In this document: in pieces, positions 25,461-36,603 of the stretch | Numbering within the stretch: position 1 is the first letter of the stretch | Layout of the letters: the number at the start of each line of letters is the position of its first letter | DNA from: Amyelois transitella | Lineage: Eukaryota > Arthropoda > Insecta > Lepidoptera > Pyralidae | Direction of reading: 5' to 3' | NCBI RefSeq assembly: GCF_032362555.1 | Contig: NC_083515.1 | Span: forward strand, 3,569,001-3,633,000 | Length of the DNA: 64,000 bases | The notes under the pieces: generated by a model | The model's input: only the letters and a program-made list of their open reading frames with translations | Database searches by the model: none | Told to the model about the DNA's origin: nothing | Translations under genes and position numbers: made by a program

Positions 25461-25844
25461 CTATATGGTAGGAATGAAACTTATGAAGATACAAATGAAC
25501 TTAATTATTTAGCCAAAAGAAATGCCTGTTATGGAAAGTTTTGAAGTTTTGACTATAAAATATTTGTAACTTCTTTTTGTGTTATTTTTTGTATCATAGT
25601 ACCCTTAGTTGGAGTGCCAATATTACAACTGAACGTTTTATAGAGGTACATTATTGCTCTGTCCAATAAGTTAATAGCTATTTAGCTATCTAAAGACAGA
25701 CCCGATTTAAAAAGTAAACTACCTATTTCATTTGTTAACATATACGAAAAGTTGCTCATATAAGTTGTTGAAACATTTATTTAACTGATGATTATAACTT
25801 GATGTGTAGACGGAGTAATGATTATTTATGACTAGGAACTGCCC
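25461..25844. other. Intergenic gap, convergent genes
   Basis: The 3' ends of the plus-strand gene at 24498 and the minus-strand gene at 25909 face each other here. Nothing else seen. Confidence 0.4.
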
Positions 25845-25908
25845 TTAATACAAGACTAAAAAGAAAACAGTTACAAGTAAATCTTTAAAAAGGTTAATTT
25901 TTAAACAT

Positions 25909-27134
25909 CTAAAATTTCCAAATACTGCAATCATTATCATCACAATTGTACCTATTAAAGAAACTATAGTTTTGTATAAAATTCGTGGTATCATTAATCT
26001 TGAAATTTCGTCCAATTCCTGTCGATTGGAGAGGGTACCTTGTGAGAGTAGATTCATTTTTTGATTTTATACTATAATGTCCTGTGTTTCTTATAGAGCA
26101 TGCTTTATTTTTATATAGATTTCCCTCTTTTGTGCCTTTTATTTTGTTGTCATGTTGAATACAGTATGCGCTTGTTTGTAAATTGTGATAGCTTTTCCTT
26201 GAAGCAGCAGCTTTTTCACTCGCTTTTAAATAATTCAAATCTTTATCAAGCTTGTCGTAAGCCGTTCGGATATTCTGTAAAGTAATCTGAAACGAGGTGT
26301 GACTTACTTAAGAATAAGTTGTGCTTGAGTACAAAAGAATTTTTGTTAATTATTGAACTTAAAGACTTTAAAAGCCAGCACGGCTTTAGGCTGAAAATGA
26401 CTGAATATTGTGAAGATTCTGCACTTGCCAAGTGAAAACGTCTGATTAAAAAATCCACTGTTTTCTCATGGACATGGGGTTTTGTCCCATTAATGGGACC
26501 ACGAAAAATAGTTGAACAACTTTCTAGGTTTCATCATACTTTCTCAATCGCCGATATTGTCTTATTTAAATATAAAGAGATAGACAGAATTGGATGTGTA
26601 ACCATGATCCAAAGAGGGTAGTTGCTTCGTGTAAAAATGCAGGATCATGATCAAAGGCTCATCCGAGAGGTAATGATGTAACCGGAACTAACGCTCGGAG
26701 CAAGGAGACTTGAAATGTACGGACGGGTAGTCTGCAGGTCTTTGCAAGACAAGTAATCTATCAATAAGTACAAAGAATTAAATGAAAACGCGATAAGTAC
26801 AAATAATTAAATGAAATCAGATAAAACTGATTTATGTTGAGCCGGAATTAATTCGAGTCTATTTTTTGCATAGACTCGCAGATAAATACCCACCTTTGAA
26901 ACGATAAAATAGGTTTCCTTTGGCCATGTTTTCAAGGTACAGAGGATTCGAAGACAATTGTAACTATAAAGTGAAATTTACCTTCAGAGAGTGCAAACTT
27001 GTTTTCATATTCATGATTTCAGATTTGACCACGAATCTCTGCCAAATATCAATGCTGATATGACCGAGTAACGTTAAAACACTGAATATCACTACGGCGT
27101 CTACACACAATGCTTTCACTCTCTTCAATGCCAT
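25909..27134 (-). CDS. Small membrane-anchored protein, two exons (unrecognised)
   Basis: Exons 27134-26982 (51 codons) and 26274-25909 (121 codons plus stop) join in phase 0 with GTAAAT and TTTACAG borders, giving 172 residues. Exon 1 has one hydrophobic segment at about residues 10-29, then GHISIDIWQRFVVKSE. The matching segment of the gene at 29287-29517 reads GHISIEIWQKYVL, so the two are paralogues. The ectodomain is polar, with several Cys near the C-terminus (YNCDDNDCSIWKF). An overlapping frame at 25845-26057 encodes a hydrophobic stretch (IVSLIGTIVMIMIAVFG). A frameshift or alternative splice that uses it cannot be excluded. Function unknown. Confidence 0.5.
26590..26700 (+). repeat. 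Fragment of a tRNA-related SINE
   Basis: Matches the right half of the copy at 34600-34965: ggatgtgtaaccatgatcc, then aggatcatgatc and gatgtaaccggaactaa. It lies in the intron of the gene at 25909-27134. Confidence 0.65.
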
Positions 27135-27299
27135 TTTTTTAACTAAAGGATCATATTTTTGATTTATAAGTTAATTTTATATAAAAGAAGACATTAGATA
27201 TTTGTAATTTTGCTTCACTATTTTCTTGCGAATTTTAGCTGTAATTTTATAACTTTAATTGTCATTCAAAATGACAAGCATATCATAATCATAGGAATA

Positions 27300-28379
27300 G
27301 GGATGTGGACTATTTTTGGGAAAGTGTTTAAAACCATGCATAAGTACCAAATATAACCCAAACTATTTATTATTATTTTTTTATTTGAAGTAATACCTTT
27401 AAAATAATATATTTAAAATTCCATTTAAAATTTCGCGCTTAAACGCGGATACCTGTCAAACGGCCGCTGTGACGTCACGCGTTATAAAATATTGTCGAAG
27501 TTGTATGTAATGAATAGTTATTTCATAGTTGTGTGATAATATAATGAATTCAAAATTTTATAAATATTGTGCGGTGCCGCAGTGTAAAATTACAACTATT
27601 AAAACACCTGAAAAACTGTTTATTCACGTTCCATGTACAAAAACGATGCTGAAAAATTGGCTTCAATTAGCCCGTCGGGATCCGGCACTTGTATCTACAC
27701 AAAGTAAAATGTATTTCTGTGAGGATCAATGTGATGTAAGTTAATAGATAATATTTGTTACATTTACTTGTATTAAAATAATTTAACTCTTCAAGTTTTC
27801 AAAGACGAAAACTCGAATTTTTAGGTTAGAAATAAAGTAAACAATGTTTCGTAGTTTCATTATAGTTGCCAATGATATGGAGAATTATCCAGAATATCAT
27901 TTGATGGGCACAGTATCCCAGATCAGACTGAGAGCAGGTTGTGTGCCAAGAAAGTTTGCATGTCAACCCGAAAGAAAAGACGAACCGAAAACATAACAAC
28001 TCGACTATTAGCAGTTAAAAGGCAAAGATTGGAATCAATAGCGGAATGTGAAAAAGAAAAAGAATAGACTCATTCTTCTCAAAGTATTTCCGTGGCTAAG
28101 ATAATCGGACGGTAATCACGGTAATAATATGATCCAAATATCAACAAACACCATAGTATTTGACAGCGAAAATTCTTGTATTGCAACGCGTGACATCACG
28201 CATTTTGATTGGTGTTCATTGTCACGTGACTTGAGGGTGAAATATTTAATTACATTTTATTAAATAAAAAAATAATCCCTTGTTTATTGAGAAAAATATT
28301 GTGTTTTTTATTATTTTTACTATAGAAACTACCTTTTCGTGGTAAAATTTTATACTTATTTGAGTACAGTCCACATCCC
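27300..28379 (+). mobile_element. 1.08-kb inverted-repeat DNA element carrying a THAP gene
   Basis: The ends are a perfect inverted repeat: 27296-27311 reads aatagggatgtggact and 28368-28383 is its reverse complement. If the duplicated target is TA (27298-27299 and 28380-28381), the element is 27300-28379. Further in, gtgacgtcacgcgtta (about 27469) and aacgcgtgacatcacgc (about 28185) form an imperfect second inverted pair. The two flanks otherwise diverge. No DDE transposase is present, so it is non-autonomous. The cargo is one decayed THAP-type gene with its own TATA box. I cannot assign a superfamily. Confidence 0.7.
27544..28068 (+). pseudogene. THAP zinc-finger gene, two exons, frame broken
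   Basis: Exon 1 (27544-27735) encodes MNSKFYKYCAVPQC, then KLFIHVP, KNWLQLARRDP and KMYFCEDQ. This is the THAP C2CH layout (CxxxxC, then Pro/Trp, then Cys), but the final zinc His region reads CEDQCDV in place of the usual CxxHF. After an intron (GTAAGT to TATAG) the sequence continues with MENYPEYHLMGTVSQIRLR, then GCVPRKFACQPERK, a typical post-THAP segment. The reading phase fails by one base at the junction and again by one base in the run of A at about 27976; beyond that the old frame continues to a stop at 28066-28068. So this is probably a recent pseudogene. TATAAA stands at 27483-27488. Confidence 0.65.
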
Positions 28380-28384
28380 TATTA

Positions 28385-29028
28385 TAAATATATGTAATGT
28401 AGACAACGGACAATAACAATAAAGATTAATTGTAGGTATACGAACTAAACTATATTATTAAATAAATTTTTGTATGAAAATGAGACTAGGTAGGTATTTG
28501 GGGTATTTGATATTAGTAACCAGTTTTTTTTTCTATCAAATATATTAAAGAGCACGAATTCACAGTTATTTTACAGCTCAAATATAATACTTAATATGTA
28601 CTAACATACACCCATTAACTTATATACATATTACTGCGTAAGGACCGGGCCAAGCCCGCATTGAAATGGCACCAAACGTACCTACGTAGTACCAGTATTA
28701 TTTGTCTATTAGCCCATTCAAAATGGATTTTACTGAAATTTGATATACAGCTGATCTAGAATCTAGATCAGAAAGAAAGGTCGCTATTCTTGCTTGACCT
28801 ATTTGCTGTTCAACTTCTTAGTTCCTACCGTAAATATGTTCATATAAAATAGGAATAATATAATTAACGTTATTTTATAGATCTCGTTCTTAAAGTGTAA
28901 TTGAGCTGGGTATATAGGAAAAAACGTAAAGTTTATTTAAAGTTGAGCTAAAATATGTATGGACAGAGAGTGTCTTAAAATTAATAATGATGAAAGCATT
29001 TAATTTACTTCAGGTGAGTACATAATTA
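28385..29028. other. Intergenic, no gene seen
   Basis: AT-rich sequence without ORF or recognisable repeat. Confidence 0.4.
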
Positions 29029-29517
29029 TCACATCACACTGTCGGTGTCGTTCGGCTTGTTCTTCAGAGCGGTAAAAGAGTTCGTGTAAACGTAGGACAT
29101 TATTGGTAATTCCTGAAATAATAACAAAACAAAATTAAAGTCGAATTATTATAGTAATATTTTAAGCTGTAAAAATTTTAATACATATTTATTGTCGCTA
29201 TTATAGAATAAAATATAAAATAGTAAGGCTACAAGGGTAACTGTTACAAAGCTAAGTAGTTCTTCTTCTAGCGATCTATTTTTCTATTAATGTCTTTTTT
29301 TCAAACTACGGTAAATGGAAACTGTGATATAAGCGAGAAATAAAACAAGACCAATAAGTAGGACCTTCATAGAATTTGGTCTTGATCTTCCATCAGTCAA
29401 CTTATTGATCAGTACGTATTTCTGCCAAATCTCAATGCTGATGTGACCAATTACAGCCAAAACACCAAACAGCATGAGGGCATCTATACAAAGATCCTGT
29501 ATTTCTTTTAGAGGCAT
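29029..29517 (-). CDS. Small membrane protein, paralogue of the gene at 25909-27134
   Basis: From ATG at 29517 an open frame of 76 codons runs to a stop at 29287. It has a hydrophobic segment at about residues 12-31, then HISIEIWQKYVLINKL, then a second segment (VLLIGLVLFLAYITVSIY). The position after NSMK (ATGAAG, then GTCCTA) corresponds to the splice donor of the paralogue. If spliced there, the next exon could be 29112-29029, which encodes ELPIMSYVYTNSFTALKNK and ends in TGA. A near copy of that terminal exon stands at 30599-30522. The unspliced 76-residue and spliced ~77-residue readings cannot be told apart by eye. Function unknown. Confidence 0.4.
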
Positions 29518-30521
29518 TTTGAATTTGCAACTTTTTACTATAAATCTAAGGTGTAATCTTGATTTGATTAATAAAGGATTGAATTTCATTTAGTATTTTA
29601 ACTCTGATTTCTCTAGAACATTTTCTTTAATGCAACTGTGTTTTCGAGTTGGTTGAATTTATTTTTATTTTGTTGTGGAATTTTTTTCTGTCATTATATG
29701 TAAAAAATTTTTTTGGTTATGTTGCTTTGATTGACATTGTTTTTTTTAATATGCACAATTAGTTTATCACTAGGAAAGATGCGTGGGCGCCAATGGGCGG
29801 GCGTCTTGTAATCTAATAACTATGGATTTAGGGGGTTTTAATTTTTTATTCACTGGTCATCTGTATTTCAGTCTGAAACTAGAACTCAAGCTTGAGACAT
29901 TGGTCCTAGATTCCATCTGGTGACTATTACTTATCTGATGGACTTACACATATTCGTTAGTCATTAGTCCCATGGGACTACTAGGACAAAATCGTCTTAC
30001 TTGTCCCACCATGGTAGGTACAACAAATGATGATCAATGATGGGAATTTTGTAGCACGATGCCTATAATACATACAATATTAGAACAGTCAATAAGACTG
30101 CTTAGGTTCTATTATATTATATTGACTAGCCATACACCTTCGATCAACTATAAACAACAAAAGTGTTGTTTATAGTAAGTCAATGCCATACACGCACAGT
30201 TATTCATGCCGGATCTGTCTGTCAGTCATGCCCGTAAGACTTCGGTACGTTATGATGAAAACAAACACAGCTGCCCGTCCTTAAATCATACCTGTGCCTA
30301 AATGGCTGGCTAGTTAATCAGATCTCTTTAGGTACCATCACCACATCAGGCGTAAGTCTCGATCTTGTTCTAATCCCTCTGGGTAGCTTGTTTCAGCTAA
30401 ATATTATAAGTTCAAATGGGTGATACAAAAATATAAAAAATATGGGTACGGCGTAAATATGGATAATAGAATAAAAACAAAGGGACAGTTTCATCAAAGA
30501 ACTTTAATTGATTCACAATGT
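29518..30521. other. Intergenic, no gene seen
   Basis: Contains a short inverted repeat (30147-30158 with 30165-30176). No other structure recognised. Confidence 0.4.
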
Positions 30522-30599
30522 TCACCTCACTTTGCTGTTGTTATTCGGCTCGAGGGCGTCGAAAGAGTTAGTGTACACATAGGACATTATTGTTATTTC
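30522..30599 (-). CDS. Orphan terminal exon, duplicate of 29029-29112
   Basis: After a TTATTTCAG acceptor the minus strand encodes EITIMSYVYTNSFDALEPNN and a few more residues before TGA. It shares IMSYVYTNSF and the acceptor context with the exon at 29112-29029. The upstream exons of this gene were not identified, so it is a partial or dead duplicate. Confidence 0.45.
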   Translation of the reverse strand, partial: EITIMSYVYTNSFDALEPNNNSKVR

Positions 30600-31519
30600 C
30601 TGAAATAACAATAATGATTAAATATACATTCGAACTAGTCTTATTGCTATTATAAATTTTGGTTCTCGAAAAATACCTAAAGAAACGACTCTCTAAATGA
30701 AGCTTCCAACATCGCCAAGTGTTGTGGTAGAGGATGTAACTGGGCACAGATTCTTGCTACACGTAAATGACTGCATCAAGGAGCAAAATATACAGAAAAC
30801 AGAACTCCAGGCCACGGCACGCGTCAGACGATTCCTTTTCCACCCAGACCTAACTACAAACCTTTCTGTAGCTTTATTCATAGAGGATTATGCATACTTT
30901 AAAAAATACGAATCTTTATAGGTATTGTTTAGTTACTTCGCTTGTGTTTACTGTTAAAACTTACCACTTTATAAACAACGTACCCTAATAACGCTAAATT
31001 CCTAGATTGTGACTCAGGATAATTCCCAAAGTTCAGAATAGAATTCAGGGATTCCCATTATTTAGTAGAAGGTAGTAGACTAGTAATACAGTTTTAACAT
31101 TGTACTTTAGTGAAACAGCATTAAATCAACTTACAATTTGGTACGAAAATACTTAGATTTTAGGCAAATAATATCTATAAATAGGTAGGTAATGTGTAAA
31201 TACTTTAAAGAAGTAAAATTTTCAGGAAGTAGCAGATGAAAAGCAGTTAATTTGAAAAATAAGGGAAAACTTAATGTGGCCTTTAAAAAAATGGTTTAAA
31301 GTTGGGAACAGAAAAATGCTTGTTCATGAACTAATTATATGAGTTCATCGTTATTCCAAACAAGCGTACTTCAGAACTATGTCTTGCTAGGCGGAATATT
31401 CTTCTAAAGAAACCAATTTTTTTCTCGACCTGCACTGGCTCCGGGCGGGTTGGTTGCAAGCAACGGCTGGTGCACACGGAAAGATCTCGAAGCTTCGTTG
31501 TTGGCTGAAATAATATTAC
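30600..31519. other. Gap with unresolved short open frames
   Basis: Both strands of 30693-30921 are open for 60-75 codons. Neither frame has a motif I recognise and neither has convincing splice sites, so I call no gene. On the minus strand 31331-31503 is open after a TATTTCAG acceptor (PTTKLRDLSVCTSRCLQPT and on) and could be an exon of a neighbouring gene. Confidence 0.35.
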
Positions 31520-31630
31520 ATACATTCATACGGGACAGAGCCAATTGTCGCAGGACTCGAAGGCCACTTAAGCTGAATTAGCTTAAGCTGAATGGATGAT
31601 AGAACTGAGATTCAGATAACGATGGCTACC
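31520..31630 (-). repeat. Decayed fragment of the ~255-bp LINE-derived repeat
   Basis: Reads gacagagccaattgtcgcag, then ggccac and gatagaactgagattcag, in the order of the minus-oriented copies, with small deletions. Confidence 0.55.
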
Positions 31631-31941
31631 CTATCCTACCTAAAAGAAAAACAAAATTAAAAGCTTTTTCACAAGAAAAGTTCATATGTGGATCTCATAG
31701 TTGGTTCTGAAATAATAAAATATTAAAAATCTCTTAAGGTCAGAAAAAAATACAACTTACGCAATTTCCGTCATTGTAAATAACCTGAATAAAATTGAAG
31801 TTCTGTGCTCGTAATAATAATACTAAATTTAGTTCTTTTTCTAACTACCTATGTACTATTTCATGTAACTGTCAAAATTTCTGTGCAATAAAGATACCTA
31901 TAACAAACAAAAGCTGTTTCATAACGTCTGAAAAACGGTAG

Positions 31942-32817
31942 CTACACAGACCAAGAATGGATTGACACGTATTTTGCGCCGTTACATGATTTGTCAAATA
32001 AATGAAACATTTTCATTGAAAGGGTATCATTACTAACAGTTTCAGTAGATCCATCTTGCATGGAGCATTGAAGGTGACATAAATTATCAGCTGCAGTCAA
32101 GCACGCTGCCTCAGCACGATTCACTTCATTCTATAAAACAAATGGACGGGTCAATCATACACATGATGATACATCAAAAAACAGTATGAGTAACTAACTA
32201 CACTAACTCAACAACAAGCCAGAAATGTTAATGAAAGGCAAACAATTACGGCTGATGTATCACTACTACTTTTTAAGGCAAAGTAAAGAGTTTAAGTTTT
32301 TCTATTTATAAGGCTGTAAGTAGTGGCGTCGGAAACAGCAGCCATAACATCAAGAATTAAAGCAAAAGAAGAATTTGAGACGCAACATAGGTATGAATCT
32401 ATATAAGCAGAAAAAACCTAGAAATAAAAACAAATTCGTTGAAAAGTAGATACTTACATACATCATGTTTACCATTTTTTTCATAGACCTGAGTTCTTTA
32501 CCAGTATTGATCTTAAGTGCGGAATCAGGCAAAACAAAACCCATCACAAGGACGAAGAAGATGGTGCCAAATATCAGGTAGTAATCCATCAGTAGTTGAT
32601 ACACGCGATCAAATTTCTTTTTGAAAGATTTAACGAAGAGGCTCAGGTTCTCATTACAATTTATTGTTGAATGTCTTGATCTATTGCAGCTGTTGTAAAA
32701 ACCTGATAAAGAAATAGTAGTACTTTTTACGTGTTTTCTTCTTATTATAACGCAAGTCGGAAAAGGGATGATACCTTTTGGTTTTGTCCGAGTTTTGTCC
32801 TCACTGTTTTGATACAT
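31942..32817 (-). CDS. Small type II membrane protein, two exons (unrecognised)
   Basis: Exons 32817-32458 (120 codons) and 32130-31942 (62 codons plus stop) join in phase 0 (TAT|GTAAGT and TTTATAG|AAT), giving 182 residues. A basic N-terminal half of about 75 residues precedes one hydrophobic segment (YLIFGTIFFVLVMGFVL, about 80-97), so a type II orientation is likely. The ectodomain contains Cys in AACLTAADNLCHLQCSMQ and KSCNG. As in the gene at 24498, the intron falls shortly after the anchor in phase 0. No family recognised. Confidence 0.5.
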
Positions 32818-32947
32818 TAAATCTTCAGTACTATTGTTATTTACACACTGTTTTGTGTCAAAGTACTCGTAGTATGCTGGAGAAAATGTATATAGATTAC
32901 AAGAATTTAATAGTTTCTGATCAGTCTCCTTCTTTGATGCTCTTTAT

Positions 32948-33140
32948 GGTGAGGGAAAACATTAAGGGGACATTCAAGCAACTGAATATGTAGCCATGAA
33001 CTAATATGAATTAAGTTCCCATGTGAAGGTTGTAGAGGTCAGATGGGAATAGCTTTGAGTAAAAACCTGACTCACCCAATCCCGGATCATGTTCGAAAAG
33101 GCGCACCGGGGGCTCCTCTTTAGAAAGGTGAGGTGTCTTC
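32948..33140 (+). repeat. tRNA-related SINE fragment
   Basis: Contains ggtgagggaaaacatta, gaggtcagatgggaat, aaaaacctgactcacccaat and the ccgggggctcctc block, in the same order as the copy at 34600-34965. Confidence 0.65.
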
Positions 33141-33514
33141 CTTCGATGACAAGATAAAAAGTCAGAAGAAAACGACATCGTCATAATTGCAAATTAATAA
33201 ATTCTCAAGTTTGCTAGGAAATTCTACTTCATACCTGTGTAAACTCGCCTCCTCGCCATATCTGGTATTTCGTTCACATTATTGTGTTCTAAATGATTTT
33301 GGTTTTGTATCTCCTTCTTTCACGGTACCATGGTAAACGAGTATTATTTGTGTTTTTTTGCCTTAGTATTTTTTGACAGAAAGTCATGATCAATCAAATG
33401 AAATAGACTAAAGAGCCCATAGATTTACATAGAAATTGTTCTATTCTGGATACATGCTTCTAAGCCACGCGGAGCCGCTTTTTCGGAGAAAAGTACAGGC
33501 AAACGTACATAGTG

Positions 33515-33605
33515 GGATACATATAGTCATGTCTATATCCCTTGCGGGGTAGACGGAGCCAACAGTCTTGATAAAACTGAACGGCCACGTTCAGCTGTTT
33601 ATATA
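33515..33605 (-). repeat. 3' part of the ~255-bp LINE-derived repeat
   Basis: Minus-oriented: the atatcccttgcggggtagac block, then ggagccaacagtcttgat and cggccacgttcagctg. 5'-truncated. Confidence 0.8.
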
Positions 33606-34511
33606 GTGGGATAATTGACATTACATTTTTACATACGAGAGAATATCCTTATTTTTATATATATTGGCTTATACTAAATTCAAGGACCAAGGGTAAATTA
33701 ATTCCCGTGGTACCTACCAGGGACTATCACTGGGACCATGGCCAATAAAGGTTAAATTTTCCGTCGTCATATCAAACTGAATGATATAAGTTTTTTATAA
33801 ATAAAAAAATATGGAACTTCACATGTATAAAATCAGTCAGGGTAATTACTTCCATGGGGATAAATAGTATCTCTGTTACCGAATGCCACTAAAAATTAAC
33901 TGATATGGGGTTTCCTATTAAAAAACAAGAACACTTAGGTGCTCTTTTTCATAAAAATAATAAAACACATATGAAACTAAGTATTTTATTACCAGTACAA
34001 GACATAAAATAATTTTAAACGTTATTTGCAATAAACAAAACAATTTTATAAACATTCTATGCGCACCCTAAATATCACATGAATTTATAACAAAACAATA
34101 TAACGTAGGTCCATTAATTTATTTTAAGACATTTTAATATTTAACAAGAAATAAGTTTCATTCTTATCTTTTCTTATAAAGAAATTATAAATTATTATTG
34201 TAATTATGTCTACTTAAAAGATTACATTTTTATGTGTTCTCGGTCTAATCTCCGAACCAGCCAAAAAACCAAAAGGATATAAATCAATCCTATTTATTTC
34301 CTATATGTCCCACCTTTTTTTAATATGCCATAATTTGTACCACTGTACATCTTTTATAAGGGGACGGTCATTTTCTTAGTTAAAGGCTTTCATCACAGCA
34401 TAAGGAGCAACAGCTCTTTGTTATAGACAAACCTGCAAATGAAATACTTGTGTTGCATGCTCTCACTCCTACAAGGAGATATAAAACGTTACAAAAGTGA
34501 GAGTATCAAAT
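33606..34511. other. Intergenic, no gene seen
   Basis: AT-rich, no ORF or recognisable repeat. Confidence 0.4.
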
Positions 34512-34559
34512 TTGGTCAAGTTTAGTCATTCCAAACAAGGAATGTCTAAACTTGACCAA
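34512..34559. repeat. 21-bp inverted repeat, one mismatch, 6-nt loop
   Basis: Arms 34512-34532 and 34539-34559 are reverse complements except for one base. Non-coding. Confidence 0.85.
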
Positions 34560-34599
34560 TTTTGATCAAAAGCATGAGAACAGAATTGCTTTCGGGTGA

Positions 34600-34965
34600 A
34601 AGCGTAGGGTAGCTAAAGCAAAAAGCGTTGTGGGCCCGATTAAAATACATGATGCGCATAATGGCACAGGTTCGAAGCCCACCCAGGTCATGTACCAATG
34701 ACTATTTTCAAAGTTATGCACATTAGTTTGAATACTAACCGATATTTTTACGGTGAGGGAAACATCACAAGGAAACCTACACATTCAGGCATTGGATGTG
34801 TAACCATGATCGATCCAATACGGGTAGGTTTACCTGCAAATGTTGCGGATGTCAGATGGGAGTCGGTTCGTGTAAAACCCTGACTCCAATCCAGGATGCA
34901 TGATCTTAGCATACCCCGGGCTCCTCTCTAGGGAGGTGAAGATGCAACCGGGACTAAATTCAGGA
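34600..34965 (+). mobile_element. tRNA-related SINE, longest copy in the window
   Basis: The left part contains a B-box-like GGTTCGAAGCCC (34672-34683), with an A-box-like tagctaaagc upstream, as in tRNA-derived SINEs. It continues with acggtgagggaaacatcac, gatgtcagatgggagtcg, ctgactccaatccagga and gatgcaaccgggactaaa. Fragments of the same family lie at 26590, 32948, 40100-40535, 40900-41110 and 62195. No terminal duplication was identified. Confidence 0.7.
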
Positions 34966-34972
34966 GGAATAA

Positions 34973-35130
34973 GTAGGGGTAGGGTAGCTACGCCTTCGTC
35001 GGTACGGCTTTCCGTATCCGAACAAGTCTAGTAATGAATGTGAAAGTGTGTGTTTGTCGTTCCTTCGCATCAAAACCACAGAACCGATCTTCATGAAATT
35101 TTGTAATAGGATAGTGTGTATAAAAAACTT
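34973..35130 (+). repeat. Common lepidopteran-type dispersed repeat
   Basis: Contains aatgaatgtgaaagtgtgtg, cacagaaccgatcttcatg and aaattttgtaat. These words recur in many moth repeats. Class unresolved. Confidence 0.5.
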
Positions 35131-35454
35131 ACGACATAGCGACGCGGGGCATATTGGTAAACTTGAAATACTGACTCTGTAATGCAAAATATATGATATT
35201 ATATTACAACTGCATTCGATTATACGTTATATAATCTAGTACTAAGGCGCTAATATGATGTCTAAAAATAATTCAATTTGAATTATGCACAAAGTTTTAT
35301 CGTTTACTGATACTGTTATAGATATAGAAAAACCTGCACATTAAGGCAACAGATATTTTAATATGATTGCAACTAGTCGATTTTCTCTGCTTTGAGGGCA
35401 GAGAAAAGAAGCTATTTATCTTAACATGGATAAGCTTTTGGGTACATATTTACA

Positions 35455-35545
35455 AACATACATATAGTCACGTCTACATCCCTTGCAGGGTAGACAGAGC
35501 CAACAGTCTTAAAAGGACGTTCAGCTTTACATACATACATATATA
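35455..35545 (-). repeat. 3' part of the ~255-bp LINE-derived repeat
   Basis: Minus-oriented block acatcccttgcagggtagac, gagccaacagtctt and cgttcagctt, flanked on both sides by acatacata. Confidence 0.75.
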
Positions 35546-35649
35546 GTTCACATAAATAAATCCCTGCTTTCTATAAGTTTACACTTGTACATAACTGTTT
35601 TCGTCATATAGTATTCATGATGTTATTTACAGTAAACGAACAGACCTGC

Positions 35650-35820
35650 CCCCGTAGAATGGAGCGCGACGCTGTTTTTATCGCTTTTATCGTTTCTATC
35701 ATTATAAAAATATCGCTGTTTCGTATTTTATAATGACGTGAAACGGGACAGCGATAGTTTTTCGCGAAATTAAAAGACATCGCGTGTGCTATGCTTCAGG
35801 GGCTGATTTACGCACTTATA
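35650..35820. repeat. Dispersed palindrome-rich repeat, copy 2 of 3
   Basis: Contains ataatgacgtgaaacgggac, then agcgatagtttttcgcg, matching the copies at about 4550 and 60505. Confidence 0.5.
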
Positions 35821-36464
35821 ACGACCTTGGAATCATCCCCTGGGAGCACGCTATCAAGACAGAGAGTACGGACAACAGCATGTCTAGTTACTCTAAACTG
35901 AACTCTATAGTCTCTATCTATAGGCTAGTTTGCATTGAATTTGCGTAACTTGGTATACTTTTGACTGTAGAATGATAATGATGGAAAAATAAATACCTAG
36001 TAGCGGAAGGACGTCCGAATCTCTGCGAACATTTCTGAAAATAAAAAGTGCTTCATTGCAATTTTTCCTCTTTTATTTTTGTAGTGGGCAACACTGATTC
36101 CAAACTTTTTTGTTCCTGGCGTGAAAACAACAATAATAATAAATAAAGGTATTTCTTTTTGGCAACTAAGGCTCATATTTTTAACAATTTTTTTTTTAAC
36201 ATACCTATATAGGTATATATGTTAGTTTAAAATAATTGTGTGTCAATAATGATGTACCTATTATGTTAATGGTACCTAATGATACAATTCAAGGTAACCA
36301 TAAGTGCTGAATCCCTAAATGTACCTAAAACTATACTTTCTGGCCTAGTTGTTCCTTAACTTCTTTTTTATTAATATATCGGCCTAAATGTCTAATCAAA
36401 CAAAGTCTTCTTCAACTTTCTTTCGTCAACTTCAGATTCTTCATATAGTGTATAGGTAATAGTG

Positions 36465-36600
36465 ACAGGTTGTCACTATTTGAATCTCAATTTCATCACT
36501 AAGTCATACAGCTGAACCTGGCTGCCCTTTCAGTCTTTCCAAGACTATTGGCCCTGTCTACCCCGCAAGGGATATAGATAGACTATATGTATGTAGTATC
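36465..36600 (+). repeat. 3' half of the ~255-bp LINE-derived repeat
   Basis: Contains tgtcactatttgaatctcaa, cagtctttccaagact and cctgtctaccccgcaaggga, and ends in tatgtatgta. Confidence 0.8.
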
Positions 36601-36603
36601 TAC

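Noticed and set aside
30693-30921. Overlapping open frames on both strands
   Set aside because: No motif, no family similarity and no convincing splice sites. Likely chance or an unresolved exon.
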